DNA of 64,000 bases from Megalopta genalis (taxonomy: Eukaryota > Arthropoda > Insecta > Hymenoptera > Halictidae): assembly GCF_051020955.1 (NCBI RefSeq), contig NC_135018.1, forward strand, positions 24,703,271 to 24,767,270, written 5' to 3'. The notes under the pieces are model-generated. The model ran no database searches and had not been told where the DNA came from. It saw only the letters and a program-made list of their open reading frames with translations. This document shows, in pieces, positions 49,501-56,095 of this stretch (its first letter is position 1; each line of letters begins with the position of its first letter). The translations under genes were made by a program, and so were the position numbers.

Positions 49501-49904
49501 TCATTTAAAATAGCAACTATTAAAAACTCTCTTCACACTTTTGTTTTTACAAACTGCGGAACCATAAGAAAATCATCTGATGGCTGCCAATAAGTGCCAT
49601 ACCCTAGGTCTGTAAAATAGATTCACGGTCACCCCGATCGACGAAAGCAGCAACGAACGCGTCGATATCGTTAGCACATTCACTGAATCATTTTAATAAC
49701 AAATTTCTGATCGACGCAAACGTCTGTGATTTGATTTGCAGCTGGAGTGACTCCTGGGATCGACAACGCTCGACATTACCCGCTGAACCGAATAGTGCCA
49801 GAAGTCCTCGTAACATGAGCGAGGTGCAGGATAGACTGGACCCTTTCAAAACTACTCTAACAGCATGCAAAGAAGCACGGGTAGGGATTGGGACCGCCAC
49901 CTGA
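1045..49904 (+). CDS. CCSER1/2-like serine-rich coiled-coil protein, whole spliced gene (long form)
   Basis: Spliced model of 12 exons: 1045-1095, 6193-7867, 8737-8899, 9169-9369, 43472-43589, 43814-43945, 44119-44142, 44257-44292, 44593-44757, 45429-45548, 45982-46055, 49742-49904. All junctions keep phase and give about 973 residues; vertebrate CCSER proteins are roughly 830-900. The order of C-terminal landmarks matches the family: an acidic SDDLILD box, a helix with IKTTVLKLKQLLQ, a coiled coil ending VEDKDRTIQVLQ, then a Cys-containing CNAATQTDK segment. The N-terminal 60% is Ser/Arg/Pro-rich and probably disordered. CCSER2/GCAP14 is known as a microtubule plus-end protein; the TGIP and SGIP motifs here fit EB binding, but this is inferred. 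Neuron navigators (sickie/NAV) were considered because of their Ser-rich SxIP regions, but no AAA domain follows. CCSER1 and CCSER2 cannot be told apart. It converges on CCAR1 downstream. Confidence 0.75.
1096..6192 (+). other. Intron 1 of CCSER-like gene
   Basis: AT-rich, with no exon recognised. It starts with GC-rich sequence that includes a TTC/GTC triplet tract (1156-1206) and the (AG)22 microsatellite, then becomes featureless. It ends in a pyrimidine-rich acceptor, TTTATTTCTTCTAG, at 6192. Confidence 0.5.
1491..1534. repeat. (AG)22 microsatellite
   Basis: Uninterrupted 44-nt AG dinucleotide run about 0.4 kb downstream of the proposed exon 1 donor. AG/GAGA runs near insect promoters can bind GAGA-type factors; that role is only a possibility here. 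Confidence 0.95.
6193..7867 (+). CDS. CCSER-like exon 2, Ser/Arg-rich N-terminal region
   Basis: Largest exon, 558 codons plus 1 nt (model residues 18-575). The acceptor TTCTAG|AAT lies directly after an in-frame TAG, and the donor is AAAGCAG|GTAAAG. The sequence is GC-rich, low in hydrophobics and rich in Ser, Arg, Pro and Asp/Glu, so it is probably disordered. Motifs seen: TSFGF followed by RRRQATGIP (TGIP, 6256-6267), an RFGYKQP box, SGIP (6712-6723), EDSGVGS (DSGxxS, 6895-6912), and acidic Ser clusters such as SSSDE near 7375-7390. The two [ST]xIP motifs in basic/Pro-rich context match EB1-family ligands. The Met at 6268 opens a shorter ORF and is an alternative start. Long minus-strand ORFs over this exon are shadows. 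Confidence 0.85.
7868..8736 (+). other. Intron 2 of CCSER-like gene, nearly filled by a transposable element
   Basis: Between the donor at 7868 and the acceptor TTTTCCAG at 8736. Almost all of it (7917-8683) is the inverted-repeat element listed separately. Confidence 0.8.
7919..8681. mobile_element. TA-flanked inverted-repeat element (763 bp, non-coding)
   Basis: The ends are imperfect inverted repeats of about 30 bp: CAGGGCGTCTCAGTTAAACG on the left, and CAGGGCGAATCTGGTAACTG on the complement of the right. Both are flanked by TA (7917-7918 and 8682-8683), as for Tc1/mariner-superfamily insertions. No transposase frame survives, so it is a MITE or internally deleted copy. It carries TGACCTTG-type nuclear receptor half-sites at 8066, 8077 and 8261. 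Confidence 0.75.
8737..8899 (+). CDS. CCSER-like exon 3, acidic SDDLILD box
   Basis: Fifty-four codons (model residues 576-629) with acceptor TTTTCCAG|CT and donor ATCG|GTGAGT, phases 1 and 2. It reads GSVDTLSPCESIASDDLILD, a Ser-rich stretch with an acidic box resembling the DDDLMLDVD box of vertebrate CCSER2. The alignment is by recollection, not a search. Confidence 0.85.
9169..9369 (+). CDS. CCSER-like exon 4, Asn-rich
   Basis: Sixty-seven codons (model residues 630-696), acceptor TATTTTAG|GG and donor AATGG|GTGTGT. It starts with a probable helix (MSEIERSQREIVMRDWHNLF) followed by an Asn/Gln/Thr-rich linker. It ends in phase 2, which fits the exon at 43472 directly, so skipping 41405-41697 keeps the frame. 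Reading on past the donor gives only intron-like sequence. Confidence 0.8.
12446..12856. repeat. Three copies of a dispersed ~25-bp motif (ATGCATAAAATCYGCGGTCTA)
   Basis: Copies at 12446-12473 (+), 12683-12707 (-) and 12829-12856 (+), sharing a GCATAAAATCCGCRGTCTAC-like core. The first two face each other, as element ends would. Between them is a 69-bp-spaced duplication of a TTCATGAC...ATTCTACTTCGT segment (12530 and 12599). Confidence 0.6.
14870..15101 (+). promoter_or_regulatory. Candidate alternative promoter / non-coding first exon
   Basis: GC- and CpG-rich island in AT-rich intron, with GCGT-rich words. It ends at a good splice donor, AAACG|GTAAAA, at 15101/15102. It has no long reading frame. 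It could provide a 5'UTR exon for the short CCSER-like form, or belong to an unseen transcript. No TATA box was identified. Confidence 0.35.
15953..16067. repeat. AT-rich long palindrome
   Basis: Near-perfect inverted repeat of about 115 bp whose arms begin TTTTCTTAAAAATATATAATG and return as CATTATATATTTTTAAGAAAA around a (TA)-rich centre. It would extrude as a hairpin. Origin unknown; possibly a small foldback element. Confidence 0.8.
16648..16854. mobile_element. MITE-like element, 207 bp
   Basis: Terminal inverted repeats of about 27 bp: TCTGCAATGTTAAACCGTCA... on the left, and TCTGCAACGTTGAAATATCA... on the complement of the right, both continuing TAAGGGC. The interior is GC-richer than the surrounding intron and has no ORF. 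No clear target duplication was seen, so the superfamily is unassigned. Confidence 0.65.
17945..18218. repeat. Tandem duplication, 2 x 137 bp
   Basis: Copies 17945-18081 and 18082-18218 differ at only a few bases and abut exactly, indicating a recent local duplication. Each contains a short internal complementarity (TTAATTAGCTTC / GAAGCTAATTTAA). No coding content. Confidence 0.9.
20279..20354. repeat. CT-rich microsatellite
   Basis: Interrupted CT dinucleotide tract containing a duplicated GCTCCTTCTCTCTCTCTC block. Confidence 0.9.
20851..21183. mobile_element. Foldback element with ~120-bp inverted arms (333 bp)
   Basis: The left arm (CCGGAAAGGAGCGATTCCTG, then AGGTTATTTGAAGTAAC, then GAGTTATTAACGAAAAAC) returns as its complement on the right, down to GACCAAYGAGAGGCGARCTC near the centre. 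The similarity continues outward into an ATAATTATRTTAA pair. No ORF. The loop region is GC-rich (CGGCCGAGCC...). It is a non-autonomous foldback/MITE; the family was not identified. Confidence 0.8.
22254..22691. mobile_element. Outer copy of palindromic MITE, split by an inner copy
   Basis: The left half (22254-22358) and right half (22576-22691) are the two arms of one palindromic element: TTCTCCCTAATCGACGCTCA... and its complement ...GCGAATTAGGGAGAATTTGC. A second copy interrupts its central loop at a TA. The loop sequence AGTTACCGATTGTCAACA is rebuilt exactly when the inner copy and one TA are removed, and it matches the loop of the copy at 26 kb. The left end is degenerate, so its first bases are approximate. 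Confidence 0.85.
22359..22573. mobile_element. Inner copy of palindromic MITE, 215 bp, TA target duplication
   Basis: Starts CAGTAATTTCTCC and ends GAAGAAATTACTG with TA on both sides (22357-22358 and 22574-22575). These are Tc1/mariner-type ends and target. Nearly the whole element is a hairpin, with arms containing GCGCTCAGATTGCGCACAAA and TACGATTATTCGAGCC. No coding capacity; ORFs called here are artefacts of the palindrome. Confidence 0.9.
23460..23650. repeat. Two more copies of the 25-bp GTCTA motif
   Basis: Copies at about 23460-23480 (minus, TTAGACCGCGGATTTGCAT) and 23625-23650 (plus, GCATTAAGATCCGCAGTCTA), facing away from each other. Another copy lies at 28763-28791 (plus, TGCATAAAGATGCGCAGTCT). 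Confidence 0.55.
24050..24448. promoter_or_regulatory. Cluster of TCAAGGTCA nuclear-receptor sites
   Basis: Five exact TCAAGGTCA sites within 400 bp: 24050-24058 (minus), three overlapping every 6 bp at 24222-24242, and 24440-24448. TCAAGGTCA is the extended monomer site of the FTZ-F1/NR5A and ERR receptors. A TACAGGGTG transposon-end-like word at 24327 lies inside, so the cluster may be repeat-borne. Function is inferred. Confidence 0.45.
25380..25700. other. GC-rich island of unknown nature in intron 4
   Basis: A block much richer in GC than its surroundings, with CCGATGAGGACTCCGCGGGT near 25433 and a CAGAGACG-rich part at 25610-25690. Minus-strand ORFs are short (63-83 aa) and resemble nothing I know. 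It could be a repeat fragment, an enhancer or a non-coding exon. Confidence 0.3.
26016..26232. mobile_element. Third copy of the palindromic MITE, 217 bp
   Basis: Ends CAGTAATTTCTCCCTAATTC and ...GGGAGAAATTACTA with flanking TA (26014-26015 and 26233-26234). The right terminal base has changed from the expected G to A. The loop reads GTTGTTGACAATCGGTAACT, giving the intact empty-site sequence for the nested pair at 22 kb. Confidence 0.9.
27016..27125. repeat. GAT/AAT trinucleotide-rich low-complexity tract
   Basis: Degenerate run of GATGAT, AATGAT and GAAGAA words with interruptions. No open frame of note. Confidence 0.85.
32264..32571. mobile_element. TA-flanked inverted-repeat element, 308 bp
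   Basis: Left end CAGGGTGAGTCAATTAA; complement of the right end CAGGGTGACTCATTTCG. TA flanks both ends (32262-32263 and 32572-32573). No transposase remnant. The CAGGGTG-type ends resemble those of the 763-bp element in intron 2 in their first bases only. Confidence 0.75.
38880..39240 (+). promoter_or_regulatory. GC-rich island, candidate enhancer or internal promoter
   Basis: Starts with a GA-rich tract (38900-38960), continues GC-rich, and includes a TATA-like GTATAAAAATCGCGG near 39150. It lies about 2.2 kb upstream of the short-form first coding exon. Overlapping ORFs of 65-88 codons on both strands look like base-composition artefacts. Confidence 0.3.
41405..41697 (+). CDS. Alternative first coding exon of the CCSER-like gene (short form)
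   Basis: Starts MASSMSSVSASGISRGAKR and runs 97 codons plus 2 nt to donor CTGCAAG|GTATTT. An in-frame TAA at 41393 lies 12 nt upstream of the ATG, and no acceptor between them preserves the frame, so this is best read as an exon carrying its own start. It is Ser/Thr-rich with DSGLSS (DSGxxS, 41564-41581) and SSIP (SxIP, 41663-41674), echoing the motifs of the long-form exon 2. Its donor phase (2) equals that of the exon ending at 9369. Together with the shared exons it predicts about 374 residues. Weak internal acceptors exist (TCGAG at 41448, AAAAAG at 41460), so use as an internal exon is not excluded. Confidence 0.7.
41698..43471 (+). other. Intron between short-form exon 1 and shared exon
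   Basis: AT-rich, no exon recognised. It contains the 470-bp inverted-repeat element at 42818-43287 and ends at a pyrimidine-rich acceptor, TTGTTTGTGTTTCAG. Confidence 0.6.
42818..43287. mobile_element. Tigger/pogo-like non-autonomous element, 470 bp
   Basis: Ends CGATAGAACATCCGTTATAT and, on the complement, CGGTAGAATCTCCGTTACAT, both continuing GAA. TA flanks both sides (42816-42817 and 43288-43289). Sub-terminal GTTATGTGAAC / GTTCACATAAG words repeat, as in Tigger-type elements whose ends read TTATATGAAC. Short minus-strand frames (42898-43156) are not recognisable as transposase. Confidence 0.7.
43472..43589 (+). CDS. CCSER-like shared exon 5, Arg/Ser-rich
   Basis: Acceptor TTTCAG|AA and donor GGAAT|GTAAGT. 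Phase 2 in, phase 0 out; 40 codons. Basic stretch NEYDKTNKAWRSRSVTDSPR. Both possible upstream exons (9369 and 41697) leave two bases, and A completes an Arg or Gly codon accordingly. It lies just before the conserved helix. Confidence 0.85.
43814..43945 (+). CDS. CCSER-like exon 6, conserved KTxxLKLKxLL helix
   Basis: Forty-four codons, phases 0/0, acceptor AATTCAG and donor CAAAAG|GTATTA. It reads RDAYADMFLDIVSIKTTVLK then LKQLLQK. The pattern D-x(4)-M-x(2)-D-x(3)-hK-T-x-hLKLK-x-LL is the signature I associate with vertebrate CCSER2, where the helix includes KTQLLKLKRLL. This is the strongest single piece of family evidence. Confidence 0.9.
44119..44142 (+). CDS. CCSER-like microexon 7 (24 nt)
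   Basis: Eight codons, SEENGLKR, between acceptor CCTTCAAG and donor AAGAGG|GTACGT, phase 0/0, so inclusion or skipping keeps the frame. It is too short for an ORF search and was found by looking for in-phase splice pairs. It lies between the conserved helix and the PFD segment. Confidence is moderate because the acceptor has only a short pyrimidine tract. Confidence 0.55.
44257..44292 (+). CDS. CCSER-like microexon 8 (36 nt)
   Basis: Twelve codons, ADTLTPFDNTVK, acceptor TTGAATCCACAG and donor GTAAAG|GTATTT, phase 0/0. It is in frame with both neighbours. The TPFD sequence carries a possible proline-directed or endocytic-type short motif; no function is claimed. Confidence 0.65.
44593..44757 (+). 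CDS. CCSER-like exon 9, coiled coil
   Basis: Fifty-five codons, phase 0/0, acceptor AAATTGCAG, donor CTACAG|GTAAGT. It contains an acidic linker, then heptad-patterned IVDELADLRRQVVFLQGQ followed by VEDKDRTIQVLQ, which corresponds to the vertebrate CCSER2 coiled coil (KKDEKIQLLE in the same place). A second donor lies 9 nt upstream (ATACAG|GTACTA at 44748/44749), so a form lacking three codons (VLQ) is possible. Confidence 0.9.
45429..45548 (+). CDS. CCSER-like exon 10, Cys-containing segment after coiled coil
   Basis: Forty codons, phase 0/0, acceptor TTCTGTCGTAG and donor GACAAG|GTATAT. It continues the helix (FQMSKLQ), then an Asn-rich linker and ILCMDTCNAATQTDK. The Cys-then-TQT arrangement resembles the KYTQTP segment after the vertebrate CCSER2 coiled coil. 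Confidence 0.85.
45982..46055 (+). CDS. CCSER-like exon 11
   Basis: Twenty-four codons plus 2 nt, acceptor TATGGGCACAG and donor GTTAG|GTGAGA. It reads TRPGSAGTSLLQTLPRDGVM then GPVV. Phase 0 in, phase 2 out, matching the last exon. The acceptor has a poor pyrimidine tract, so its exact 5' edge is less sure. Confidence 0.7.
46056..49741 (+). other. Last intron of CCSER-like gene
   Basis: 3.7 kb of AT-rich sequence. A perfect 13-bp inverted pair AGAAAAATCTTAG lies at 46152-46164 and 46256-46268. Nothing else definable was seen; short ORFs here are AT-rich noise. Confidence 0.5.
49742..49904 (+). CDS. CCSER-like last coding exon
   Basis: Acceptor GTGATTTGCAG|C supplies the base that completes Ser after GPVV. 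It reads WSDSWDRQRSTLPAEPNSAR then SPRNMSEVQDRLDPFKTTL, and stops at TGA 49902-49904 (54 residues). A +2 frame is also open after 49847 (NYSNSMQRSTGRDWDRHLNS, ending RKRKARKSC), but a TAG closes it just upstream. An alternative donor CACGG|GTAGGG at 49880/49881 would allow a further exon that I could not identify. Confidence 0.75.
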
Positions 49905-50530
49905 ACTCGGAAGAGAGCTCCGTTCGCAAACGCAAGGCTCGCAAAAGTTGCTGAAAGGCAAGCGAGGTCAACACGCGACTAATAATGAGTAAGGTCCGGT
50001 CGTCGAGAGTTGGTGTACAATTTCATCCCCCAACCGACCTGTCCGATCGACGGTGATCGATCAATCTTGCCGGTGAATCTGCACGAGCAGTCAGTCCTCT
50101 AGAAGTAGCCTATTTGTATATTCCGGAAATTCTGACCTTGTATCTGTCGACCATAAAAATGAATGTAATTGAATATTTATACAGACAACTTACATGACAC
50201 TCGTAAAGGAGAATGTCAGATGATATATCATGTATATACGCATACGTATACACGTCTACAATTTATAGCGGATCGGTTTGAAGAAAGCGTAAGGCAAAGC
50301 TGCATGTTCAATATCGTGAACGGGAAAGCCAGTCCTTTAGCCGGTGATGTGCAAGCCAACGGTTATACGTATAAGTCCGCAGCACTGATTAGGGATGTCA
50401 CCATCGAGTAATTACCCGCGCATCCCATACACCATCTCTTCACGACCGGACTTCGTAGTTCCCGGAACGATTGTCGAGTTCACGTGCTCGGCAGCGGTTT
50501 ATAAATAAAACAGAGTGATTACTATATTCG
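49905..50530 (+). other. Probable 3'UTR of the CCSER-like gene
   Basis: GC-richer than the intergenic DNA beyond it, and continuous with the last exon. A possible poly(A) signal AATAAA lies at 50504-50509. An unexplained open frame ends at 50411 (…SPLAGDVQANGYTYKSAALI…); splice phases do not connect it to the model. The UTR end is inferred. Confidence 0.45.
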
Positions 50531-51339
50531 ACAGAGTTGGTAACCTCGGCATTAGTTGGATACCATTTTTACGCGTAGCACGCTTGGGTTAACTCTTTGC
50601 TCTGCTCAGAAACGCACGGACCATAAAATGTTTTACAGACGTGAAGTTGAAACTTTTGGAATTGGAGATTATCTGGCAAATATAAAAGCAAGGCAATATT
50701 CGACGTGTGCTAATATAATATTATATATATATATATATAATGTTCCAATAACTTGTCATCAAATGATAGTGTACTTAAAAATTCTGTTATATGTAGGAAA
50801 GAAAGATTGTACTTAAAAAATGTATATTATTTTATTTGAAAAAGTGTCTTCATTATTGTACTCTATACGTAACGATTGAATATTGCCGCACATTTACCAA
50901 GTATTGCTGTGTGTAGTAGATTTATACATATTGAATAGAAAATCACGTACAAAAATATACGTTATTTTTATACTAAGCTTTGTAAAATATTTCAGATCGT
51001 ACAAACTCTTATACTCTCTGATTTTATACGTTTCAATCTTAAGAATAAAATATCGCAAATGTAACTATCGATTCACCTCTGTAAAATGCTGCGTGGACGT
51101 TTAGGAACATCCGAAAGAAAGCACGAACCCAAACTAGTTATATACGATCTTTTCAATTTACGTACTTTTGTACGCGTCCAATTAGCGTGATTTTTATGAC
51201 GTTCATTAACTTGTCGCACGTGGCGAGTTGTGGGAATTTCGAAGAATGTACAATTGTAGCATTACAAATGATTTTTGATCAGACGTATTTTATATCAGGA
51301 AGTATTTTATCAAAAAGTCTACATAGCATACTATAAATT

Positions 51340-51555
51340 CAATTCAAGCTTCAAGAGAAGGACGTATCCAACTAAAGTTAGAGTTGCTAACTCTGGGCGC
51401 GAGGCTCCGGAATTCAAAGCTGCCTTTACCCAAAATGAAATACTTGAAATGCGTCCAGTCTTGTGACTTCCAAGTGGCAGAACGAGTTTTGGAACCTGAA
51501 CAGATTGAACCCAAGTACTTGGACGAAGAAATCACGATGTCAAGGTCAAGCCATT
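51340..51555 (+). pseudogene. Coding-like fragment with a frame break, family unknown
   Basis: A locally GC-richer stretch reads FKRRTYPTKVRVANSGREAP then EFKAAFTQ in one frame up to TGA near 51466, and CVQSCDFQVAERVLEPEQ then IEPKYLDEEI in another frame immediately after, stopping near 51557. The composition of both parts looks protein-like and they would join with a frame change. The first part faintly recalls a gelsolin/villin-repeat end, but I do not trust that. It could be a degraded retrocopy, or an exon of an unknown gene. Confidence 0.3.
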
Positions 51556-52955
51556 GAAAGACAGAGAGTGGAAAGATATGGAAAGGAACGTCTTAAAATT
51601 TGAAAATAAGTGTTAATATAAATTGTATTTTAAACGATTTATATATTGTCTTTGGAAAGAAGAGTGAGGTACAACATTTATCGTACAAGCTGTGCATTCC
51701 ACTGTCTTGGGGGTGGTTTGTCAATAAATCTCAGATCTCTTCTTTCAAAAAACAATAAAGCATACATTGTAGATCCTGTTGCGTTGTTAGAAATTAAAAA
51801 GTTATTAGAAATTCACAGAAATTTGTTTAAGATAGCTATGGCTTTGTAGTGATCAAAGTAATATTACTTTATCGACAGTGAGAAATAATATTAAACTATC
51901 AGTAAATCTATATAAGAATTGGACAACAATTATTGTTACATTGTGAAATCCATTTATGGAATCAGAAAAGACTAGAAATATTTGTTAGAATTCACGGCTG
52001 TGATAACGGAGGAATATTATTAGTAAAAAAGGAGAAAGGAAAGACAAAAATCTACTCACTGACTCTCGATGGCACGACTTAAGAGACAGTTTACAATATT
52101 CTCGACATAAATTGCAGCAGCACATACAGTTTCGGGTAATGATTTTTGTGGGACAAGGCAATTGAGGTACTCCTAAATCGACGTTTACATGGAGCTCTTG
52201 TTTGTACACTTGACTGCATTGTAAATTTCATACTTGTACATTTTTTTTATACTTATCTTAATTGTAATTTATCCCATTGTTTATTAGTAAGATCATATTT
52301 GGTGCTATTAAATTCTTTCAGTTCACGATACTTGGAATCTCTTGAATTGTACTCACGATCGGCGTTGAAACGACGCGAACCAGGTTTTTACTATTGTTTC
52401 GTTAATCCGGAATTACGAATCTGTTCATCAACGATTTAGATCGTCAAAAAGGTCGGCGAGAACAGATGCACGCAAGAGAACGGAAAGCGCACAAATCGTC
52501 GTACAACTGACATTACATTGGCACGAATAGGTCGTAGCACAATTTTTCTGTCTTTGCATTTTTTTATTTTAGCACGCACGAGGTGAAAAGGAATATTGTC
52601 GTGGCTTTTACGAATGAACCTACAATTTATAATAAAAATAATAATTAATAATTATTAAAAATTATAGTTACTTCCTGTAGGGTCATCTCAATTTACAAAA
52701 TGTCTACAAGGTGTACAATATAATTGACATAAATTTTACATAGAATCAAAATTTTTAGAGACCAAGGTCAATTCAAAGTAATGTTATTTATTATACATGT
52801 ATAAATGTATTTTTTTATCAGCTACACGATGCAATTAAAAATGAAATATGTTAAAACCATTTAAACTACATAAAAGGTATATCTTTTCATTACAATGACT
52901 CACAGAGATATTTAGTTGTATGTACAATACTTCTTTTTTTGTTTTCTATTAACAC

Positions 52956-52956
<1 letters not shown>

Positions 52957-53010
<54 letters not shown>
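52957..53010. repeat. (TA)27 microsatellite
   Basis: Uninterrupted TA dinucleotide run of 54 nt, followed by CATACATATA. Confidence 0.95.
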
Positions 53011-53014
<4 letters not shown>

Positions 53015-55551
53015 CATATAATTCTCTCAAGAACCATATATTAGAATTTCGATCGAATATTTTCTGTCAGATGTAGTAGTATTATCTACAAAAGCCATAA
53101 AACAATATTTCTTTACATCCTGTGCCCTGCCATTCAAGTTGAAGACAAAATATATAGGAACTATAAAATAGAAGCTCTTCTCGTTGGTCCGGGTCAACAT
53201 AAGTTCTCGAATATAAAACCGTCCTAAAAATCCGTACAGAGAGATCAATTCAGAAGGAAGCTGCTGTATACTACCTTACTGACAAAATCATTTCTATTGG
53301 GATCTAAACTTATAATACCACTGGCTTTACTATCTCAATGTATCAGTGTTTTTAATTATGTCAACGTGACAATATAACGTAATCTTGAAAGTGCGCACCA
53401 GCGGCAGCGCTAATTAATCAACCATTGCTCTCTTTGGTTTCTTCGAGATCATAAACCGCATTTTACTTATAGCTTAGCACGTTGACTATCGACCCACCGC
53501 CCAAAAATATCCCACAAAATTAAACGTTTCAGTTAATAAAACCGGAACTGAAAAGTTGCAATTCACCACCGTGATTATTCTTTCAACCTTTTTAGATCCT
53601 ATAAACTGTAATGGTCTGCAGATTACACATATCATAACAGAACCTCACTTTTGTGCTCGGATAAAGAACTGTATCACACAGGTATGAGCAATCTGATAGT
53701 TAACGTGTCAAGCAAATGTATAGAACTCTTTGGTCTCAAAATCTCTGAAGTGGCTAACTTTCTGTAATGTAAAGGTCGCAATTGCACACATCTTGCGACT
53801 TCAAAAAGTGTAAGATCTGTTTTCCAATTTTTTCTTATTATGAGTCTAGATGAGAATCGGTGACAATGTACTAGGTGTACATATTAAGGTGTAGAGTGTC
53901 CTCTGTGACTACAAATGGGTACATAAGTGTTTATTTACATTCATTTGTACAACAGATTGAATATATGCTAAATTATCCTAAGTTATCCTTTTAAAAAGAA
54001 TTTTGTGATCACCTTATTTTTAACGGTTTAAATTTAAGGTGTGTAAAATTTCTGGAATGTGCTATTTATTAGGTGTGTATTTAGAGAAAGTTTGGAATAT
54101 AGTTTTCATTGTACATGTCTTGAGAAAGAATTTAGATTAAAAAGAAAACAAAATATTTTTTTAAAAAATTTCATATTTGTGAAAACTGTACACTTTTGAA
54201 TAAATTTCATTCTCCATGGAAAAAGTTAGTAATAAAAATGTCTGTAACCGAAAGAATTTTATCGCAAGTACGTATTCTGCTAGATTCTGCAAAAAAGATC
54301 GTGCAAAAATTCAAGATGGCACGGATGAAAATTTTTGAAATTTTTATTTTACAAATAAAGTCCCTCACTTCTCAAAGTTTCTCATCCGAATGGCAAACCT
54401 CTTTATGATCACAGAGGATATTTCTGGACACCCTGTACAATGTTACAACCTTTTTGCTTCACGATGGCAACAAGAGTAAGTAAAATGGTCACTCGCAATT
54501 TGATCAACTCCAAACATGTATCACAGATACATCAACATCAATGCGACTACCGTTAACGCACAATAACGTTATTCAACAGATTTTTGATGATGCGTATTGT
54601 GCTTATTCTTATATTATTATGTGATTATTCTACATTGATTCAAGTTAGATTATGCATAGTGGAACACTTCGACTGAGGTCGTATTTGGACTGATTTTCAT
54701 CAGGAAAGTCTCGGGAATCTATCGGTGAAGCTTTCTTAAAAGTACAATGAGAAGTATAAAAGATCCTAATTTTCATTGGCGCACGACGCATTCCAAATGT
54801 TTACCGAAATCGCTCTGACCCCAATAAACGATCCGCTAATATAAAGATAGTTAAAGGAGCTAAATGACTGTTAAATAAAATTATTAAAACTAATTGTACG
54901 TGCTGTTAAAGTGCCCTTTAATATTTATCATTTGGTACTAGGCTACTTGTATCTGAACATTGTAGTTTCTGAACTTCATAGAAAATAGACACATGTCCTG
55001 TAATGAAAAATGAAAAGCGTACAGAGAAACTATTGATATTACGAGGAGAACAGACCCAATTAAGAGTCGACAGAGAAAAATTAAGGGATGGTAGCAAGTT
55101 CCTTTCAGCTTCCCTTTTTTGATAACGATTACGACTGACAGTCCTTTTGCGATCTCTTCCCCTTTTTAATATTCGTGGACTTGTGGAAGTTATGTAAAAC
55201 GGTTTCGTTACTCGAAATGCTTCGTGAAGGTAAAACCAGCTTTACTTTTGAAAAACAACGCTGTTACAAGTAACAGATTCGAGCGATCGTAGATTACTAT
55301 AATTTTAGAGAAGAGCTATCAGAACGAATGCTTTTTGATACGCTCGCATTTTCCGGTTATACGCTGACTTTTGATCTCAGTCGTCTGTATATAGTTATGG
55401 TACCTGCAACGATGCTCTCAACGATCTCGGTCGCTTATCACTAAAAGTAGTCATTGTTTAAATGAAATTTTAAACAAATCTTTTAACGTTGTAACTGAAC
55501 AAACATTTAGTGGAATAAAAATATCACGCAAACGAACATAGTCTGATGCAT

Positions 55552-55627
55552 GATCTTTAGACTAAGCGATGGTGTTAGCGTTTACCGTGGTAGTACCTAC
55601 GTTAAACGCTATCAAAGCTAAAAGATT
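55552..55627. repeat. Compact hairpin (palindrome of about 76 bp)
   Basis: TAGCGTTTACCGTGGTAGTA pairs with ACCTACGTTAAACGCTA across an almost loop-less centre, and the pairing continues imperfectly outwards (ATCTTTAGACT versus AGCTAAAAGAT). The loop is too short for a typical animal pre-miRNA; it resembles a tiny foldback. Confidence 0.6.
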
Positions 55628-55671
55628 ATATTTTATAATTCATATAATATTAAAAATGTGTTTACTAGAGG

Positions 55672-56095
55672 TATGCGGGTACCCGAAATTTCGGATATCC
55701 AAGCCTCGAAAGTTCGGGTACCCGTGAAGTCGGGATCCCGAAAACACTTGTTTTCTTCATGCCAATTTGAAAATAAAATAATATTCACATTTTCTATCAT
55801 GAACTGCTTCACTTCCTTTAGTTTATATTTCATTATAACAAATATAAAATACAATGATCTATGCAAATTTGAAAATTTATGTGGAAAATTTAGTTGAAAA
55901 ATCATTAAGAAACGTCACATTTATTGTTATTAAAAAGTTTCTAACTATACGATATTGCCGAAACCACCTTTATTAGATTCGAATACACAAACATTACAGT
56001 TTTTCGGGGTTCCGACTGACCCAACTTTTCTTTTGGGTGCCCGAACTTTACGAACTTCCGACCCGATGAATTTCGCGGGTACCCGAACACACCTT
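55672..56095. repeat. Element bounded by GGGTACCCG palindromes
   Basis: GCGGGTACCCGAAATTTCGG and TTCGGGTACCCGTGAAGTCG at the left; GGGTGCCCGAAC and TTTCGCGGGTACCCGAACAC at the right, in inverted orientation around about 270 bp of AT-rich DNA. Similar words occur singly at about 24463 and 25180. It looks like a degraded repetitive element or satellite-like words. The ORF at 55955-56200 is built from these words. Confidence 0.45.

Noticed and set aside
50169..50411. 80-codon ORF ending ...SAALIRDVTIE as an alternative last exon
   Set aside because: The only good acceptor (50268) needs phase 1, and no CCSER exon end supplies that phase; kept as 3'UTR.
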